From: Geomonas azotofigens
GTDB taxonomy: Bacteria > Desulfobacterota > Desulfuromonadia > Geobacterales > Geobacteraceae
Assembly (NCBI RefSeq): GCF_018919395.1
Contig: NZ_JAHLME010000007.1
Coordinates: 1 to 64,000 of the forward strand
Direction of reading: 5' to 3'
Length of the DNA: 64,000 nt
Position numbers and translations under genes: made by a program. Shown here piece after piece: positions 24,920 through 33,834 of this stretch (its first letter is position 1; the number at the start of each line of letters is the position of its first letter). The notes beneath the pieces were generated by a model that worked only from the letters and a program-made list of their open reading frames with translations, had not been told where the DNA came from and searched no databases.

Positions 24920-26431
24920 ATGTGCATTCCCTGGAAAAAACAGGTTGTGGCGGTCCTACTGCTCCTCTGCCTACCGCTGATTTTTATCGGTTGCGGCGGC
25001 GGTGGCGGCGGTGGCGGTGGCGGCACGAGGATAATCTCCGGCATCGCCGTGAAGGGCCCCATCATGGGCGCCCTGGTGTCGGTGTACCGGCTGCAACTGA
25101 ACGGCAGTCGCGGGGCCCTGCTCGGCTCCGGGACAACCGGCGCGGACGGCAACTACGCGGTCAAGATCCCCGCCTCGGTCACCGGGCCGGTGGTGGTCAC
25201 CGTTACCGGCCGAGCCGGCGCCACCTACCTGAGCGAGAGCACCAACGGGCCGGTCCCCTTCACGGCGGCCGATTCCTTCAGCGCGGTAGTGGACAACTTC
25301 AACCCGGACGTCCCGGTAACGGTGAGTCCCCTTACCGAGGCCGCCTTCCAGAAGCTCTCCCTGATCCTGGAGCAGAAGGCCACCGTCACCACCATCACTA
25401 CACAGGTTCTGCAGAGCGCGGTTGTGGCGGCGAACGCCCAGGTGGGAGACCTGTTCAACGTCGCCGACATCCTGGCGCCGCCGGCCCAGAGTACGGCCTA
25501 CCAGGCCGCCCTGATGGTTATCGACCAGATGATTGTCGATTCCAAGGCCGGCGGTACGGTCACCGATACCACGGCCGTCATGACCGTGATCAACCAGGCC
25601 ATCGCCGACGTCAACCCGGCCCTCCCCGCTTATCAGACCTTCGTCGACGTCTTCACCACCGCGGCTGCCCAGGTCGCCGTCGACAACCCGGGAGCAATCG
25701 CCGCGGCAGTGGTCAGCATGACCGCCCAGGTCACCAACCCGCCGCTGGAGCCGAACTTCGCCGATATCACGGCCCCGTCGGCGGTAACCGGGCTGTCGGC
25801 AACCACCGCTGCCATCGACTCCACCACCAGCACCGTCGTCCTGACCTGGACCGCGGCCAGCGACAACAACGCCGTGGCCGGCTACGACGTGTATCGCGAC
25901 GGCGCCAAGATCGGAACCACGACCACTACCACCTTCATCGATTCGCCGGTCACCTCCAACGTCACCTACATCTACACGGTGGTCGCCTTCGATGCGGCAG
26001 GGAACTTCTCGTCCGCCAGCGCACCGCTTTCCGTGAAGCCGAACCAGGCCTCGCTCAGCGTCACCGTGACCGGGCAGCTCTCCGGCGACCTGCTGGCGCA
26101 GTTGGACCTGTCGCCTCCGACTGCACCGACCGGCCTGGCGGCGGTCACCACCGCTATCACTGGCACCACCAGCTCGGTCGCGCTTTCATGGAACGCCTCC
26201 ACCGACAACGTGGGCGTCACTGGCTACGACGTGTTCCGTGACGGCGTTAAGGTCGGCACCACCGCCTCCAGGAGCTTCACCGACGCCTCGGTCACCTCGG
26301 CCATCACCTACTCCTACACGGTCAAGGCCTTCGACGCCGCCGGGAACCGCTCGGCGGCAAGTGCCGCCCTCCCGGTCACTCCGAACCGTCCGTCCCTGGG
26401 CGTCACGGTCAGTGGACAGGTAACCCCCTAG
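24920..26431 (+). CDS. Fibronectin type III lipoprotein, module 2
   Basis: A 503-residue paralogue of the module 1 Fn3 lipoprotein with the same order: lipobox FIGC, a ten-Gly run, a carboxypeptidase-regulatory-like domain, a helical middle, and two Fn3 domains (GYDVYRDG near residue 320, GYDVFRDG near 436). The Gly run is two residues longer than in module 1, as expected from slippage in a GGN repeat. AGAAGGAG precedes ATG 24920. No haem sites. Probable surface structural partner of the decahaem cytochrome encoded next. Confidence 0.85.
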   Translation: MCIPWKKQVVAVLLLLCLPLIFIGCGGGGGGGGGGTRIISGIAVKGPIMGALVSVYRLQLNGSRGALLGSGTTGADGNYAVKIPASVTGPVVVTVTGRAGATYLSESTNGPVPFTAADSFSAVVDNFNPDVPVTVSPLTEAAFQKLSLILEQKATVTTITTQVLQSAVVAANAQVGDLFNVADILAPPAQSTAYQAALMVIDQMIVDSKAGGTVTDTTAVMTVINQAIADVNPALPAYQTFVDVFTTAAAQVAVDNPGAIAAAVVSMTAQVTNPPLEPNFADITAPSAVTGLSATTAAIDSTTSTVVLTWTAASDNNAVAGYDVYRDGAKIGTTTTTTFIDSPVTSNVTYIYTVVAFDAAGNFSSASAPLSVKPNQASLSVTVTGQLSGDLLAQLDLSPPTAPTGLAAVTTAITGTTSSVALSWNASTDNVGVTGYDVFRDGVKVGTTASRSFTDASVTSAITYSYTVKAFDAAGNRSAASAALPVTPNRPSLGVTVSGQVTP

Positions 26432-26532
26432 CCATAAACGACGCAGCATCACGATCTAAAGGAGGACTTCGCCTACAGTTCAAGATGGCCACGATGAGGA
26501 ACGATGCAGGACACCAACAACAGGAGGAAACT

Positions 26533-29500
26533 ATGATCGGCAGAAACCTAAGGTACCTTGTAGCACTCTTAGTATGTGTGCTGTTGCCTATGGCGGGCTG
26601 CAGCGGAGGAGGATCCAGCACCAAGCGCACCGAGAAGGGGACGGAGGTGACGGTGAGCGGTAAGGTCGACATCGCCAAGGCCGCAGCCAAGGCTGTCTTC
26701 CTCTCCTCGACCTCGGCCGGTGCCGTGAACAACGTCTTTGTCTACAATGCGCTGGACGGTGCCCAACTCGGGACCGCAGCCATCGGTACGGACGGAAGCT
26801 TCAGCAACCTGACTTTCACCCTGCCGGCGACCAAGACCATCCTCGTGTTCAAGGCGGTCGTGGCCCAGGGCACCTACCGCACCGTGGTCCCCATCGACCT
26901 CAGCAATCCTCCTGCGGCCGGCGCTATCACCGGTTCCAACCCGATCAGCATCGTGATCAGCCAGGACAGCACCAACAGGACCGTCCTGTTGTCGCAGCTT
27001 CTCGGCCTCACCGGCGTCCTTGGCGACGCCAACCAGACCCTCGCCTCGGTCAGCAAGACCTACACCGATGCGGCGACACTGTGGGTCAACAACGGTGGAC
27101 AGCAGCTTGCCTACAGCAGCAATGGCCTTGCCCTTTCCGGCAAGTTGAGCTCCGCGGCACTGCTCCCGGCACAGGATGCCAACGTGCTCGGCTCAGAGGA
27201 CCTGAACAACACGACCCTGGACGGCTCCATCAGCTCGGTCTCCATCCCGGGGAACAAGCCGATCGTCAGCTTCACCGTCATCAACAAGGACACCGGCAAG
27301 GGTATCAGGGGGCTCAAGGCCTTCAACCTGGTCATCGCCCAGCTGCAGCCCGGCACCAGCGGCAGCCCCGACCAGTGGCTCTCCTACATGGTGACGGCTA
27401 CCAGCCGCCCCACCACCGATAGTGGCTACACCGTCATCGACAACGGCGACGGCTCCTACACCGTCATCTTCGGCAAGGACATCAAGGCCGGCACCGGCGG
27501 CATGGTCACCTACGACGCCAACCTGACCCATCGCCTCATGGTCGGGGTCCGCTCCACCCCGTCCATTGCCCAACTGAACGACGGCAGCACCCTGAGCAAC
27601 TTCTACAACGAGAAGTACTTCGTCTCCACCTTCGTCCCGGCGACCCCTGACGTCGCCCCGACCGTGGTCAAAGACATGATCACCACCGCGGCCTGCAACG
27701 AGTGCCACGGCAAGATCGGCGTCACCACCCCGCACGGCGGCCGCGGCGACGCCAGGTACTGCCTCATGTGCCACACCTCGCAGAGGGCGATCGGCCGGAC
27801 CAACGTCGCCTCCACCTCCGGCGCCTTCCCGGCCATCACCAGGGACGCCAACGGCGCCATCACCTCGGCTTCGACCTACATCGCCGACGGCGAGGTCTCC
27901 GGCGAGTTCGTGACCATGATCCACAAGATCCACATGGGCAACAAGCTCACCAAGACCAACTACAACTATGCGGGCGTACTCTTCAACGAGGTCATCCTGC
28001 CCAAGGACGTGCGCAACTGCCGTCAGTGCCACAAGGGGGACAACGCCGACCAACTCGCGCTCGCACCCCAGGCCAACAACTGGAAAACCAAGCCGAGCCG
28101 CAAGGCCTGTGGCGCCTGCCATGACGGCGTGAACTTCGCCACCGGCGCCGGTCATGCCGCAGGCGCACAGGCAAGCGACGCCAACTGCGTAGGCTGCCAT
28201 GCAGACGCCGACCTCTTGCACCAGACCGAGATCGCGACCCCGAACAACCCGAACACCCCGGCCGGCCTCACCAACTTCTTCTATGAGGTGGCCAGCGCCA
28301 CGGTCGACTCGGGCACCAACAACCTGAGCATCAAGTTCAGGATCCAGAAGAACACCGGCTCGCTCACCGCGGCCAAGACCAACGTGGTCTTCGACGGCAC
28401 CTCCACCAACCCGCTGGTCGGCTACACCGGCGGCCCGAGCTTCCTGCTCGCCTACTTCAAGGACACCCCGAACCAGCCCGCCTCGCTCTACTCGGGCGAC
28501 TACAACAACCTGGGCGTGAAGGCGGCCCAGCCGAAGTCGGTCTCCATCGCGAGCCTCGTCGGCGGGACCACCGGCACCCTGGGGACCCCGGACAGCAGCG
28601 GCTACTACACCGCGGTGGTCAACTCCGCTTCCGCCTTCCCGGTCGGCGCCACCATGAGGGCCGTGGGCCTGCAGGGTTACTTCACCCAGTCAGCCGGCAC
28701 CGGCGGCATCGCCACGGCCACCGCGCGTCACGCCCTCTCCTCGGTGAAGACCGTCACCGGCGACACCGCCCGCCGCGTCGTCATCGACCCGGCCAAGTGC
28801 GCCAACTGCCACGAGTGGTTCGAAGGGCACGGCGGCAACCGCGTGATCGGCAAGGATACCGTGGGCGAGGCAATCTGCACCCTGTGCCACGTGCCGAACC
28901 TCTCCACCTCCGGCCGCGGCGCTCAGCAGTCGCTGATCCAGTTCATCGTCGCCAACCCGGTGGGCACCTCGCTCGGCGCGGTCACCAACTTCCTGACCAA
29001 CGCCGCCTTCACCGGCACCATCAGCCAGGAAGCCAAGGACGCCATGACCGAACTGGTGGCGACCCTCGGGAGCGACCCGACCCAGTACCCCGAAGCTTCC
29101 AACAACTTCAAGGACATGGTCCACGGCATCCACGCCGGCAACAACTCGCTCGTGGTCGGCATCCCGCTCGCCTTCGTGCGCGACAGGGGGACCAGCGGCG
29201 ACTTCGACTTCAACTTCGAGGAAGTCACCTTCCCGGGCGTCCTGAAGGACTGCAGGGCCTGCCACAAAGACACCCTGACCAGCAGCGGCGCGGTCGACGC
29301 CTCCAAGGCGACCTACACCCGCATCGGTGACAAGGTACAGCCGAGCACCTGGCAGACCACGACCGGCGTGGCGCTCACCCTGCAGACCGCGGTAGGCGTC
29401 GGCAACAACGTCACCCAGGTCGACGCGGACCGCAAGTCCGTGCCCAACCTGCAGGACAAGGTGAACTCGCCGTTCACCGCCACCTGCCGCGCCTGCCACA

Positions 29501-29664
29501 GCAGGCCCAACGCCCTGGCCCACTTCGCCACCATGGGCGGCCAGGTCGACGTGAACCGCAGCGCGGTCAACCCCGCCGGTGAGGCATGCATCACCTGCCA
29601 CGGCACCACCGGTCCGAACGCCATCTGGAACGTGCACCGGTTCTCGGTCGTCGGCGACGACTAG
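26533..29664 (+). CDS. OmcA/MtrC family decahaem c-type cytochrome, module 2
   Basis: A 1043-residue lipoprotein (lipobox MAGC) with ten CxxCH motifs from CNECH (about residue 388) to CITCH (about 1019): CNECH, CLMCH, CRQCH, CGACH, CVGCH, CANCH, CTLCH, CRACH, CRACH, CITCH. The first 230 residues are very close to module 1, but the haem domains read much more like module 3 (for example NYAGVLFNEV, AGLTNFFYEVASATVD, NSASAFPVGATMRAV). It therefore looks like a mosaic. AGGAGG precedes ATG 26533; an earlier ATG at 26485 would put 16 residues before the signal peptide. Predicted surface terminal reductase. Confidence 0.93.
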   Translation: MIGRNLRYLVALLVCVLLPMAGCSGGGSSTKRTEKGTEVTVSGKVDIAKAAAKAVFLSSTSAGAVNNVFVYNALDGAQLGTAAIGTDGSFSNLTFTLPATKTILVFKAVVAQGTYRTVVPIDLSNPPAAGAITGSNPISIVISQDSTNRTVLLSQLLGLTGVLGDANQTLASVSKTYTDAATLWVNNGGQQLAYSSNGLALSGKLSSAALLPAQDANVLGSEDLNNTTLDGSISSVSIPGNKPIVSFTVINKDTGKGIRGLKAFNLVIAQLQPGTSGSPDQWLSYMVTATSRPTTDSGYTVIDNGDGSYTVIFGKDIKAGTGGMVTYDANLTHRLMVGVRSTPSIAQLNDGSTLSNFYNEKYFVSTFVPATPDVAPTVVKDMITTAACNECHGKIGVTTPHGGRGDARYCLMCHTSQRAIGRTNVASTSGAFPAITRDANGAITSASTYIADGEVSGEFVTMIHKIHMGNKLTKTNYNYAGVLFNEVILPKDVRNCRQCHKGDNADQLALAPQANNWKTKPSRKACGACHDGVNFATGAGHAAGAQASDANCVGCHADADLLHQTEIATPNNPNTPAGLTNFFYEVASATVDSGTNNLSIKFRIQKNTGSLTAAKTNVVFDGTSTNPLVGYTGGPSFLLAYFKDTPNQPASLYSGDYNNLGVKAAQPKSVSIASLVGGTTGTLGTPDSSGYYTAVVNSASAFPVGATMRAVGLQGYFTQSAGTGGIATATARHALSSVKTVTGDTARRVVIDPAKCANCHEWFEGHGGNRVIGKDTVGEAICTLCHVPNLSTSGRGAQQSLIQFIVANPVGTSLGAVTNFLTNAAFTGTISQEAKDAMTELVATLGSDPTQYPEASNNFKDMVHGIHAGNNSLVVGIPLAFVRDRGTSGDFDFNFEEVTFPGVLKDCRACHKDTLTSSGAVDASKATYTRIGDKVQPSTWQTTTGVALTLQTAVGVGNNVTQVDADRKSVPNLQDKVNSPFTATCRACHSRPNALAHFATMGGQVDVNRSAVNPAGEACITCHGTTGPNAIWNVHRFSVVGDD

Positions 29665-29727
29665 CGTAGACCATTAACCCTGCGCCCAGGCGCAGGCACA
29701 GCAAGCGCCTCGGCCAAAGAGGCGAAG

Positions 29728-29759
29728 AAAGGGCCCCGGGAACGTTTCCGGGGCCCTTT
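29728..29759 (+). terminator. Rho-independent terminator of module 2
   Basis: A perfect 12-bp stem (AAAGGGCCCCGG / CCGGGGCCCTTT) with an 8-base loop, then a C/T-rich tail. It closes module 2, 64 bases after the decahaem stop codon. Confidence 0.88.
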
Positions 29760-29832
29760 CCCTTTGCTGGTCCGGGCCTTGTTAATTAATAATAGCAAGC
29801 GGGTGAATCGGATTTTTGCTACACTGTTCCCC

Positions 29833-30435
29833 ATGAAAGTCCTGTTGGCTACCCTCTCATTACTCCTGATCCAGGTTGTGGAGCTGTACGCGGCGGGGCT
29901 GGGCGCGCCGACCCTCTCCGACCCCATGGCCACCCTCGCCCCTGCCGAACCGGCGGCGACCGCCAAGTTCTTCGACCCCGATCACTTCCTCACCAACGCA
30001 GGTCTCCGTTACAGCCCGAGCTACCAGTTGACGCTGGAGCCCGAGCTGGGGGTGGGGTACCGCGGTACCGGCCAGGAGCTGCACGGCGGCATCGAGCAGT
30101 CCACCCATCGGCTGCATGCCCAGGCCGGTTGGCGCCTGTCGCTGTCCGAGAGCCTCTACCTCTCTGCCGCCGCCAAGTTTTCCATCGTGACCGTGGCCAC
30201 CAAGGGGCTCGCCGGAGGCCAGGAACTGGGAGGCCGGCTCGAAACCGGCTACCGCCCCGGTTACGACTTCACCCTCGGGCGTGCGCCGCGCTGGACCGGC
30301 GAGGTGGGGGTGCACCTCACGCCGCGCACCGACCTCATGCTCTACTACGACCAGGACCCGGCCGGGGGGTGGTCCTCCACGGGACAGCACCAGGAAGAGC
30401 GGGTCGGCACCCGGTTCATCTTCAGGTTCAAATAG
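29833..30435 (+). CDS. Small exported beta-barrel-like protein, unknown
   Basis: A 200-residue protein with a signal peptide (MKVLLATLSLLLIQVVELYA). The mature part shows about eight amphipathic strands (YQLTLEPELGVGYRG, HRLHAQAGWRLSLSESLYLS, TGEVGVHLTPRTDLMLYYDQ) and ends in an aromatic strand (GTRFIFRFK) with C-terminal Phe-Lys. That suggests a small outer-membrane barrel. ATG 29833 is the only start that gives a clean signal peptide, but no good ribosome binding site is seen. It lies just before glpK and could be a minor channel used with glycerol, or unrelated; the sequence does not decide. Confidence 0.65.
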   Translation: MKVLLATLSLLLIQVVELYAAGLGAPTLSDPMATLAPAEPAATAKFFDPDHFLTNAGLRYSPSYQLTLEPELGVGYRGTGQELHGGIEQSTHRLHAQAGWRLSLSESLYLSAAAKFSIVTVATKGLAGGQELGGRLETGYRPGYDFTLGRAPRWTGEVGVHLTPRTDLMLYYDQDPAGGWSSTGQHQEERVGTRFIFRFK

Positions 30436-30464
30436 GGGACTGGCTCCGCCAGGTGCCTGTCCCC
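30435..30464 (+). terminator. Hairpin of the GGGGAC...GTCCCC repeat family
   Basis: GGGGAC pairs with GTCCCC around an inner TGGC/GCCA stem, starting at the last base of the preceding stop codon, and CTTTAAA follows. Related hairpins occur at 48488-48552 and 62159-62187. It probably ends or weakens transcription before glpK, whose ribosome binding site begins six bases later. Confidence 0.6.
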
Positions 30465-30479
30465 TTTAAAGGAGGATAC

Positions 30480-31958
30480 GTGAGCCAGCTCCTATCCATC
30501 GACCAGGGCACTACCAGCAGCAGGGCCACCCTCTACGGCGGCGATGGCGAGGCTGTCGCCACCTTTTCCCAGCCGCTCACCCAGCACTACCCCCAGCCCG
30601 GCTGGGTGGAACACGACGCCGAGGAGATCTGGCTCGGGCAGCTCGACTGCGTGCGCAAGGCGCTCTCCGGATCCGAAGCGGGGAGCGTGGCCGGCATCGG
30701 CATCACCAACCAGCGCGAGACCACGGTGATCTGGGAGCGCGCCACGGGCAAGCCGCTGCACCGGGCCATCGTCTGGCAGGACCGGCGTACCGCGGAGTTC
30801 ACGGAAAGCTTGAAGCGGGAGGGGGTGGAGCCCATGGTGCGGCAGCGCACCGGCCTTTTGCTCGACCCCTACTTCTCGGCCAGCAAGCTCACCTGGCTTT
30901 TGGATGCCGTGCCGGGGCTCAGGGCGCGCTGCGAGCGCGGCGAGGTCTGCTTCGGTACCGTCGATTCCTGGCTCATCTTCCGGTTGACCGGCGGCAAGAG
31001 CCACGTCACCGACCTCTCCAACGCGAGCCGCACCATGCTCTTCAACATCGAGACCCTCGAGTGGGACGACGAGCTCCTGCGGCTTTTCCGGGTCCCGCGC
31101 GCCATGCTGCCGCAGGTGCGCGGCAGCGCCGCCCACTTTGGTCACACCTCTGCCGCCGTGGTCGGCGCCGAGATCCCCATCACCGGGGTGGCGGGGGACC
31201 AGCAGGCCGCCCTGTTCGGGCAGGGGTGCTTCGCGCCGGGGATGGCCAAGGCGACCTTCGGCACCGGTGCCTTCGTGGTCATGAACTGCGGCACCCGCCC
31301 GGGGAGCGGCGAAGGGGTGCTCTCCACCATCGCCTGGCAACTTCCCGGGGAGACGGTGCGCTACGCGCTGGAGGGATCGATCTTCATCGCCGGTGCCGCC
31401 GTCCAGTGGCTGGAGGAGGGGCTGGGGATGATCGAGGGGCCCGGCGAGGTCGAGGCGCTCGCCCGTAGCGTGGCCGACACCGGCGGGGTCTACTTCGTCC
31501 CGGCGCTCTCCGGGCTGGGGACCCCGTACTGGGACCCCTATGCCAGGGGGGTGATCGCCGGTCTCACCCGCGGCAGCGGCCGGCCCCACCTGGCGCGCGC
31601 CGCCCTCGAGGCCATCGCCTACCAGACCGTCGACGCGGTCCGCGCCATGGAAGGGGCTGGCGGCGTCCTCCTGAGCGAGCTGCGGGTGGACGGCGGTGCG
31701 ACGCGCAACGACCTCCTCCTCGAGATCCAGGCCGACCTGCTGGGCGCTCCGGTGCTCCGTCCCCGGTGCACGGAGAGCACCTCCCTGGGAGCCGCCTTCC
31801 TGGCGGGGATCGGCGCCGGGGTGCTCGACACGGCGCGGATCGGGAGCCTGTGGGCGCTGGACCGGCGCTTCGCCCCGCGCCTGAGCCGGGAGCGCCGCGA
31901 GGAAATGCACCGCGGCTGGAAAAAATGCGTGCAACTCTCGCTTGGTTGGGCTAAGTAA
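30480..31958 (+). CDS. glpK: Glycerol kinase
   Basis: A 492-residue cytoplasmic kinase, near the usual 500, that makes sn-glycerol-3-phosphate from glycerol and ATP. Family marks are DQGTTSSRATLYGGDG (phosphate-1 motif), the substrate region QPGWVEHDAEEIW, IVWQDRRT, GTVDSWLIFRLTGG, and the second ATP region GVAGDQQAALFGQGCF plus GGATRN. GTG 30480 is preceded by AAAGGAGG. No glpF permease is nearby, so glycerol would enter by diffusion or another channel. With glpD 180 bases downstream it makes a two-step route from glycerol to dihydroxyacetone phosphate. Confidence 0.97.
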   Translation: MSQLLSIDQGTTSSRATLYGGDGEAVATFSQPLTQHYPQPGWVEHDAEEIWLGQLDCVRKALSGSEAGSVAGIGITNQRETTVIWERATGKPLHRAIVWQDRRTAEFTESLKREGVEPMVRQRTGLLLDPYFSASKLTWLLDAVPGLRARCERGEVCFGTVDSWLIFRLTGGKSHVTDLSNASRTMLFNIETLEWDDELLRLFRVPRAMLPQVRGSAAHFGHTSAAVVGAEIPITGVAGDQQAALFGQGCFAPGMAKATFGTGAFVVMNCGTRPGSGEGVLSTIAWQLPGETVRYALEGSIFIAGAAVQWLEEGLGMIEGPGEVEALARSVADTGGVYFVPALSGLGTPYWDPYARGVIAGLTRGSGRPHLARAALEAIAYQTVDAVRAMEGAGGVLLSELRVDGGATRNDLLLEIQADLLGAPVLRPRCTESTSLGAAFLAGIGAGVLDTARIGSLWALDRRFAPRLSRERREEMHRGWKKCVQLSLGWAK

Positions 31959-31999
31959 GAAAGGTGCTGGAAGCAAAGGCGTTAAAGACAAAGCGTATG

Positions 32000-32108
32000 T
32001 AACGCAAAGACGCAAAGTCGCAGAGAAAACCGGTACCGCAAGCCAAACCCCGTAGAGGCAGCCGCAGCCCAAGAAGTTTTACCTTTGCGCCTCTGCGCCT
32101 TTGCGTTA
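32000..32108. repeat. Intergenic imperfect inverted repeat, AACGCAAAGACGCAAAG family
   Basis: The left arm TAACGCAAAGACGCAAAG (32000 onward) pairs with the right arm CTCTGCGCCTTTGCGTTA (ending 32108), 26 bases each with a few mismatches and a 57-base centre. It looks like a short mobile or palindromic genomic repeat inserted between glpK and glpD; the glpD ribosome binding site begins about 20 bases after it. Confidence 0.8.
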
Positions 32109-32138
32109 AAAAACCGATTTTTGCTTGTGGAGGCAGTA

Positions 32139-33752
32139 GTGACGGACCGGAACGCGAATCTGGAAATACTGAAAAGCGGGTGCACCTTCGACATGCTGGT
32201 GATCGGTGGGGGCGCGACCGGGTGCGGCATCGCGGTCGACGCCGCCAGCCGCGGTCTGTCGGTGGCGCTCGTGGAGCGCGGCGACTTCGGCTGCGGCACC
32301 AGCAGCAAGAGCACCAAGCTGATCCACGGCGGCGTGCGCTACCTCGAGTCGGCGGTGCTGCACCGGGACCGGGTGCAGTTCAACCTGGTGCGCGACGGAC
32401 TGCGCGAGCGCAACATCCTCTTGAAGATCGCCCCGCACCTTTGCCACCAGCTCACCCTGGTCACCCCGCTCTACGGCCTGGCCCAGGTCCCCTACGTCTG
32501 GGCGGGGCTCAAGCTCTACGACCTCCTGGCCGGTGAGGCGGGCCTTGGCCACAGCCGCTTCGTCGGCCGCGGCGAAATGCTGCGCCGCTTCCCCATGATC
32601 CGGGCGGAGGGGTTGAAGGGGGGGGTGCAGTACTACGACGGCCAGTTCAACGACGTGCGCATGAACGTGGCGCTGGCCCAGACCGCCGCCAGGGAAGGGG
32701 CGGTGATCGGCAACTACGTGGAAGTGGTGGCGCTGATGCGGGAGAAGGGGAGGGTGGCCGGCGCCCTGGTGCGGGACCCGCTGGTGGGGGCCTCCTGGCA
32801 GGTCCGCGCCCGCTGCGTGGTCAACGCCTGCGGCTCCTCCGCCGACATCGTGCGCCGCCTGGACGACCCGACCGCGGCGTCCCTGCTCAGGGTGAGCCGC
32901 GGCATCCACATCATCCTCCCCGGGAGCTTCGCGCCCGCCGGCGCCGGCGTCATGATCCCCAAGACCGACGACGGCCGCGTGCTCTTCATCCTCCCCTGGG
33001 AGGGCGCCTGCCTCGTGGGGACCACCGAGGAGCCGGCCGAGGCGGGCGAAGTCCCGGTGGCCCGGGAGAAGGACGTCGACTACCTGCTGCGCCACCTGCG
33101 GCGCTACTTCAACCTGGGCGCGAAGCCGGGCGACATCACCGCCTCCTGGGCCGGCTTGAGGCCGCTGGTGCACGACCCCTTCACCGCCGACACCGCGGAA
33201 CTCGCCCGCGACCATGTCGTCAGCTGCTCCCCCACCGGGCTCATCACCATCGTCGGCGGCAAGTGGACCACCTACCGCAAGATGGCCCTGGACGCGGTCG
33301 ATTTCGCGGTCAGCAACGCGGGGCTCGCGCCCCGGCACCCCTGCCGCACCGACCGCATCGTGCTGCAGGGGGGGGAGAACTTCACCGAGGAGCTCTTGAA
33401 GGAACTGGAGCGCAAGCACGGCTTCCCCCCCGACGTCACCAGGCACCTGCACCGCTGCTACGGCGACCGATCCCTGGAGGTGGCCGGGTACTGCCGCGGC
33501 GCCCTCGGCGGGAGGCTGGTCCCGGGGCATCCCTACCTGAAGGGGGAGGTCCTTTACGCGGTGCACCACGAGATGGCCCTGCGTGCGCTCGACTTCCTGG
33601 AACGACGCGTCCCCCTGGGGCTTTTGGACCGCAAGGGGGCGCGCGCGGCGGCGCCGGTGGTGGTCGAGCTGATGACGGCGGAGCTTGGGTGGAATCCCGA
33701 GCGGCAGACGCGCGAGCTCGAGGAGGTCGCGGACGCCCTGTGCGAGGTGTGA
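32139..33752 (+). CDS. glpD: Glycerol-3-phosphate dehydrogenase (aerobic-type, FAD)
   Basis: A 537-residue FAD enzyme of the GlpD/GlpA type that oxidises glycerol-3-phosphate to dihydroxyacetone phosphate and reduces membrane quinone. The dinucleotide motif is VIGGGATGCGIAVDAASRG, followed by the family block GTSSKSTKLIHGGVRYLE. Later blocks are the substrate region TASWAGLRPLVHD and GGKWTTYRKMA. GTG 32139 has GGAGG five bases upstream. In an anaerobe the quinol would be re-oxidised through the periplasmic cytochrome chain, which makes the surrounding electron-export modules notable. The terminator at 33775 ends the operon. Confidence 0.95.
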   Translation: MTDRNANLEILKSGCTFDMLVIGGGATGCGIAVDAASRGLSVALVERGDFGCGTSSKSTKLIHGGVRYLESAVLHRDRVQFNLVRDGLRERNILLKIAPHLCHQLTLVTPLYGLAQVPYVWAGLKLYDLLAGEAGLGHSRFVGRGEMLRRFPMIRAEGLKGGVQYYDGQFNDVRMNVALAQTAAREGAVIGNYVEVVALMREKGRVAGALVRDPLVGASWQVRARCVVNACGSSADIVRRLDDPTAASLLRVSRGIHIILPGSFAPAGAGVMIPKTDDGRVLFILPWEGACLVGTTEEPAEAGEVPVAREKDVDYLLRHLRRYFNLGAKPGDITASWAGLRPLVHDPFTADTAELARDHVVSCSPTGLITIVGGKWTTYRKMALDAVDFAVSNAGLAPRHPCRTDRIVLQGGENFTEELLKELERKHGFPPDVTRHLHRCYGDRSLEVAGYCRGALGGRLVPGHPYLKGEVLYAVHHEMALRALDFLERRVPLGLLDRKGARAAAPVVVELMTAELGWNPERQTRELEEVADALCEV

Positions 33753-33774
33753 TCGGCTGTGGTGAGGCAAAAAA

Positions 33775-33810
33775 AAAGGGGGCTCCCGGTTTCGGACCGG
33801 GGCCCCCTTT
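33775..33810. terminator. Bidirectional terminator between glpD and module 3
   Basis: AAAGGGGGC-CCCGG pairs with CCGGGGCCCCCTTT, with one bulged T and a 7-base loop. An A run precedes it and a T-rich run follows it, so it can serve both glpD and the convergent hexahaem gene. Confidence 0.88.
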
Positions 33811-33834
33811 CTCTTTTCCCGGCTTCGGGACCTG

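Noticed and set aside
14037-29664. Transposon-borne duplication of modules 1 and 2
   Set aside because: No transposase, terminal repeats or target duplications were seen; the unequal divergence of the genes suggests an old tandem duplication with later gene conversion.
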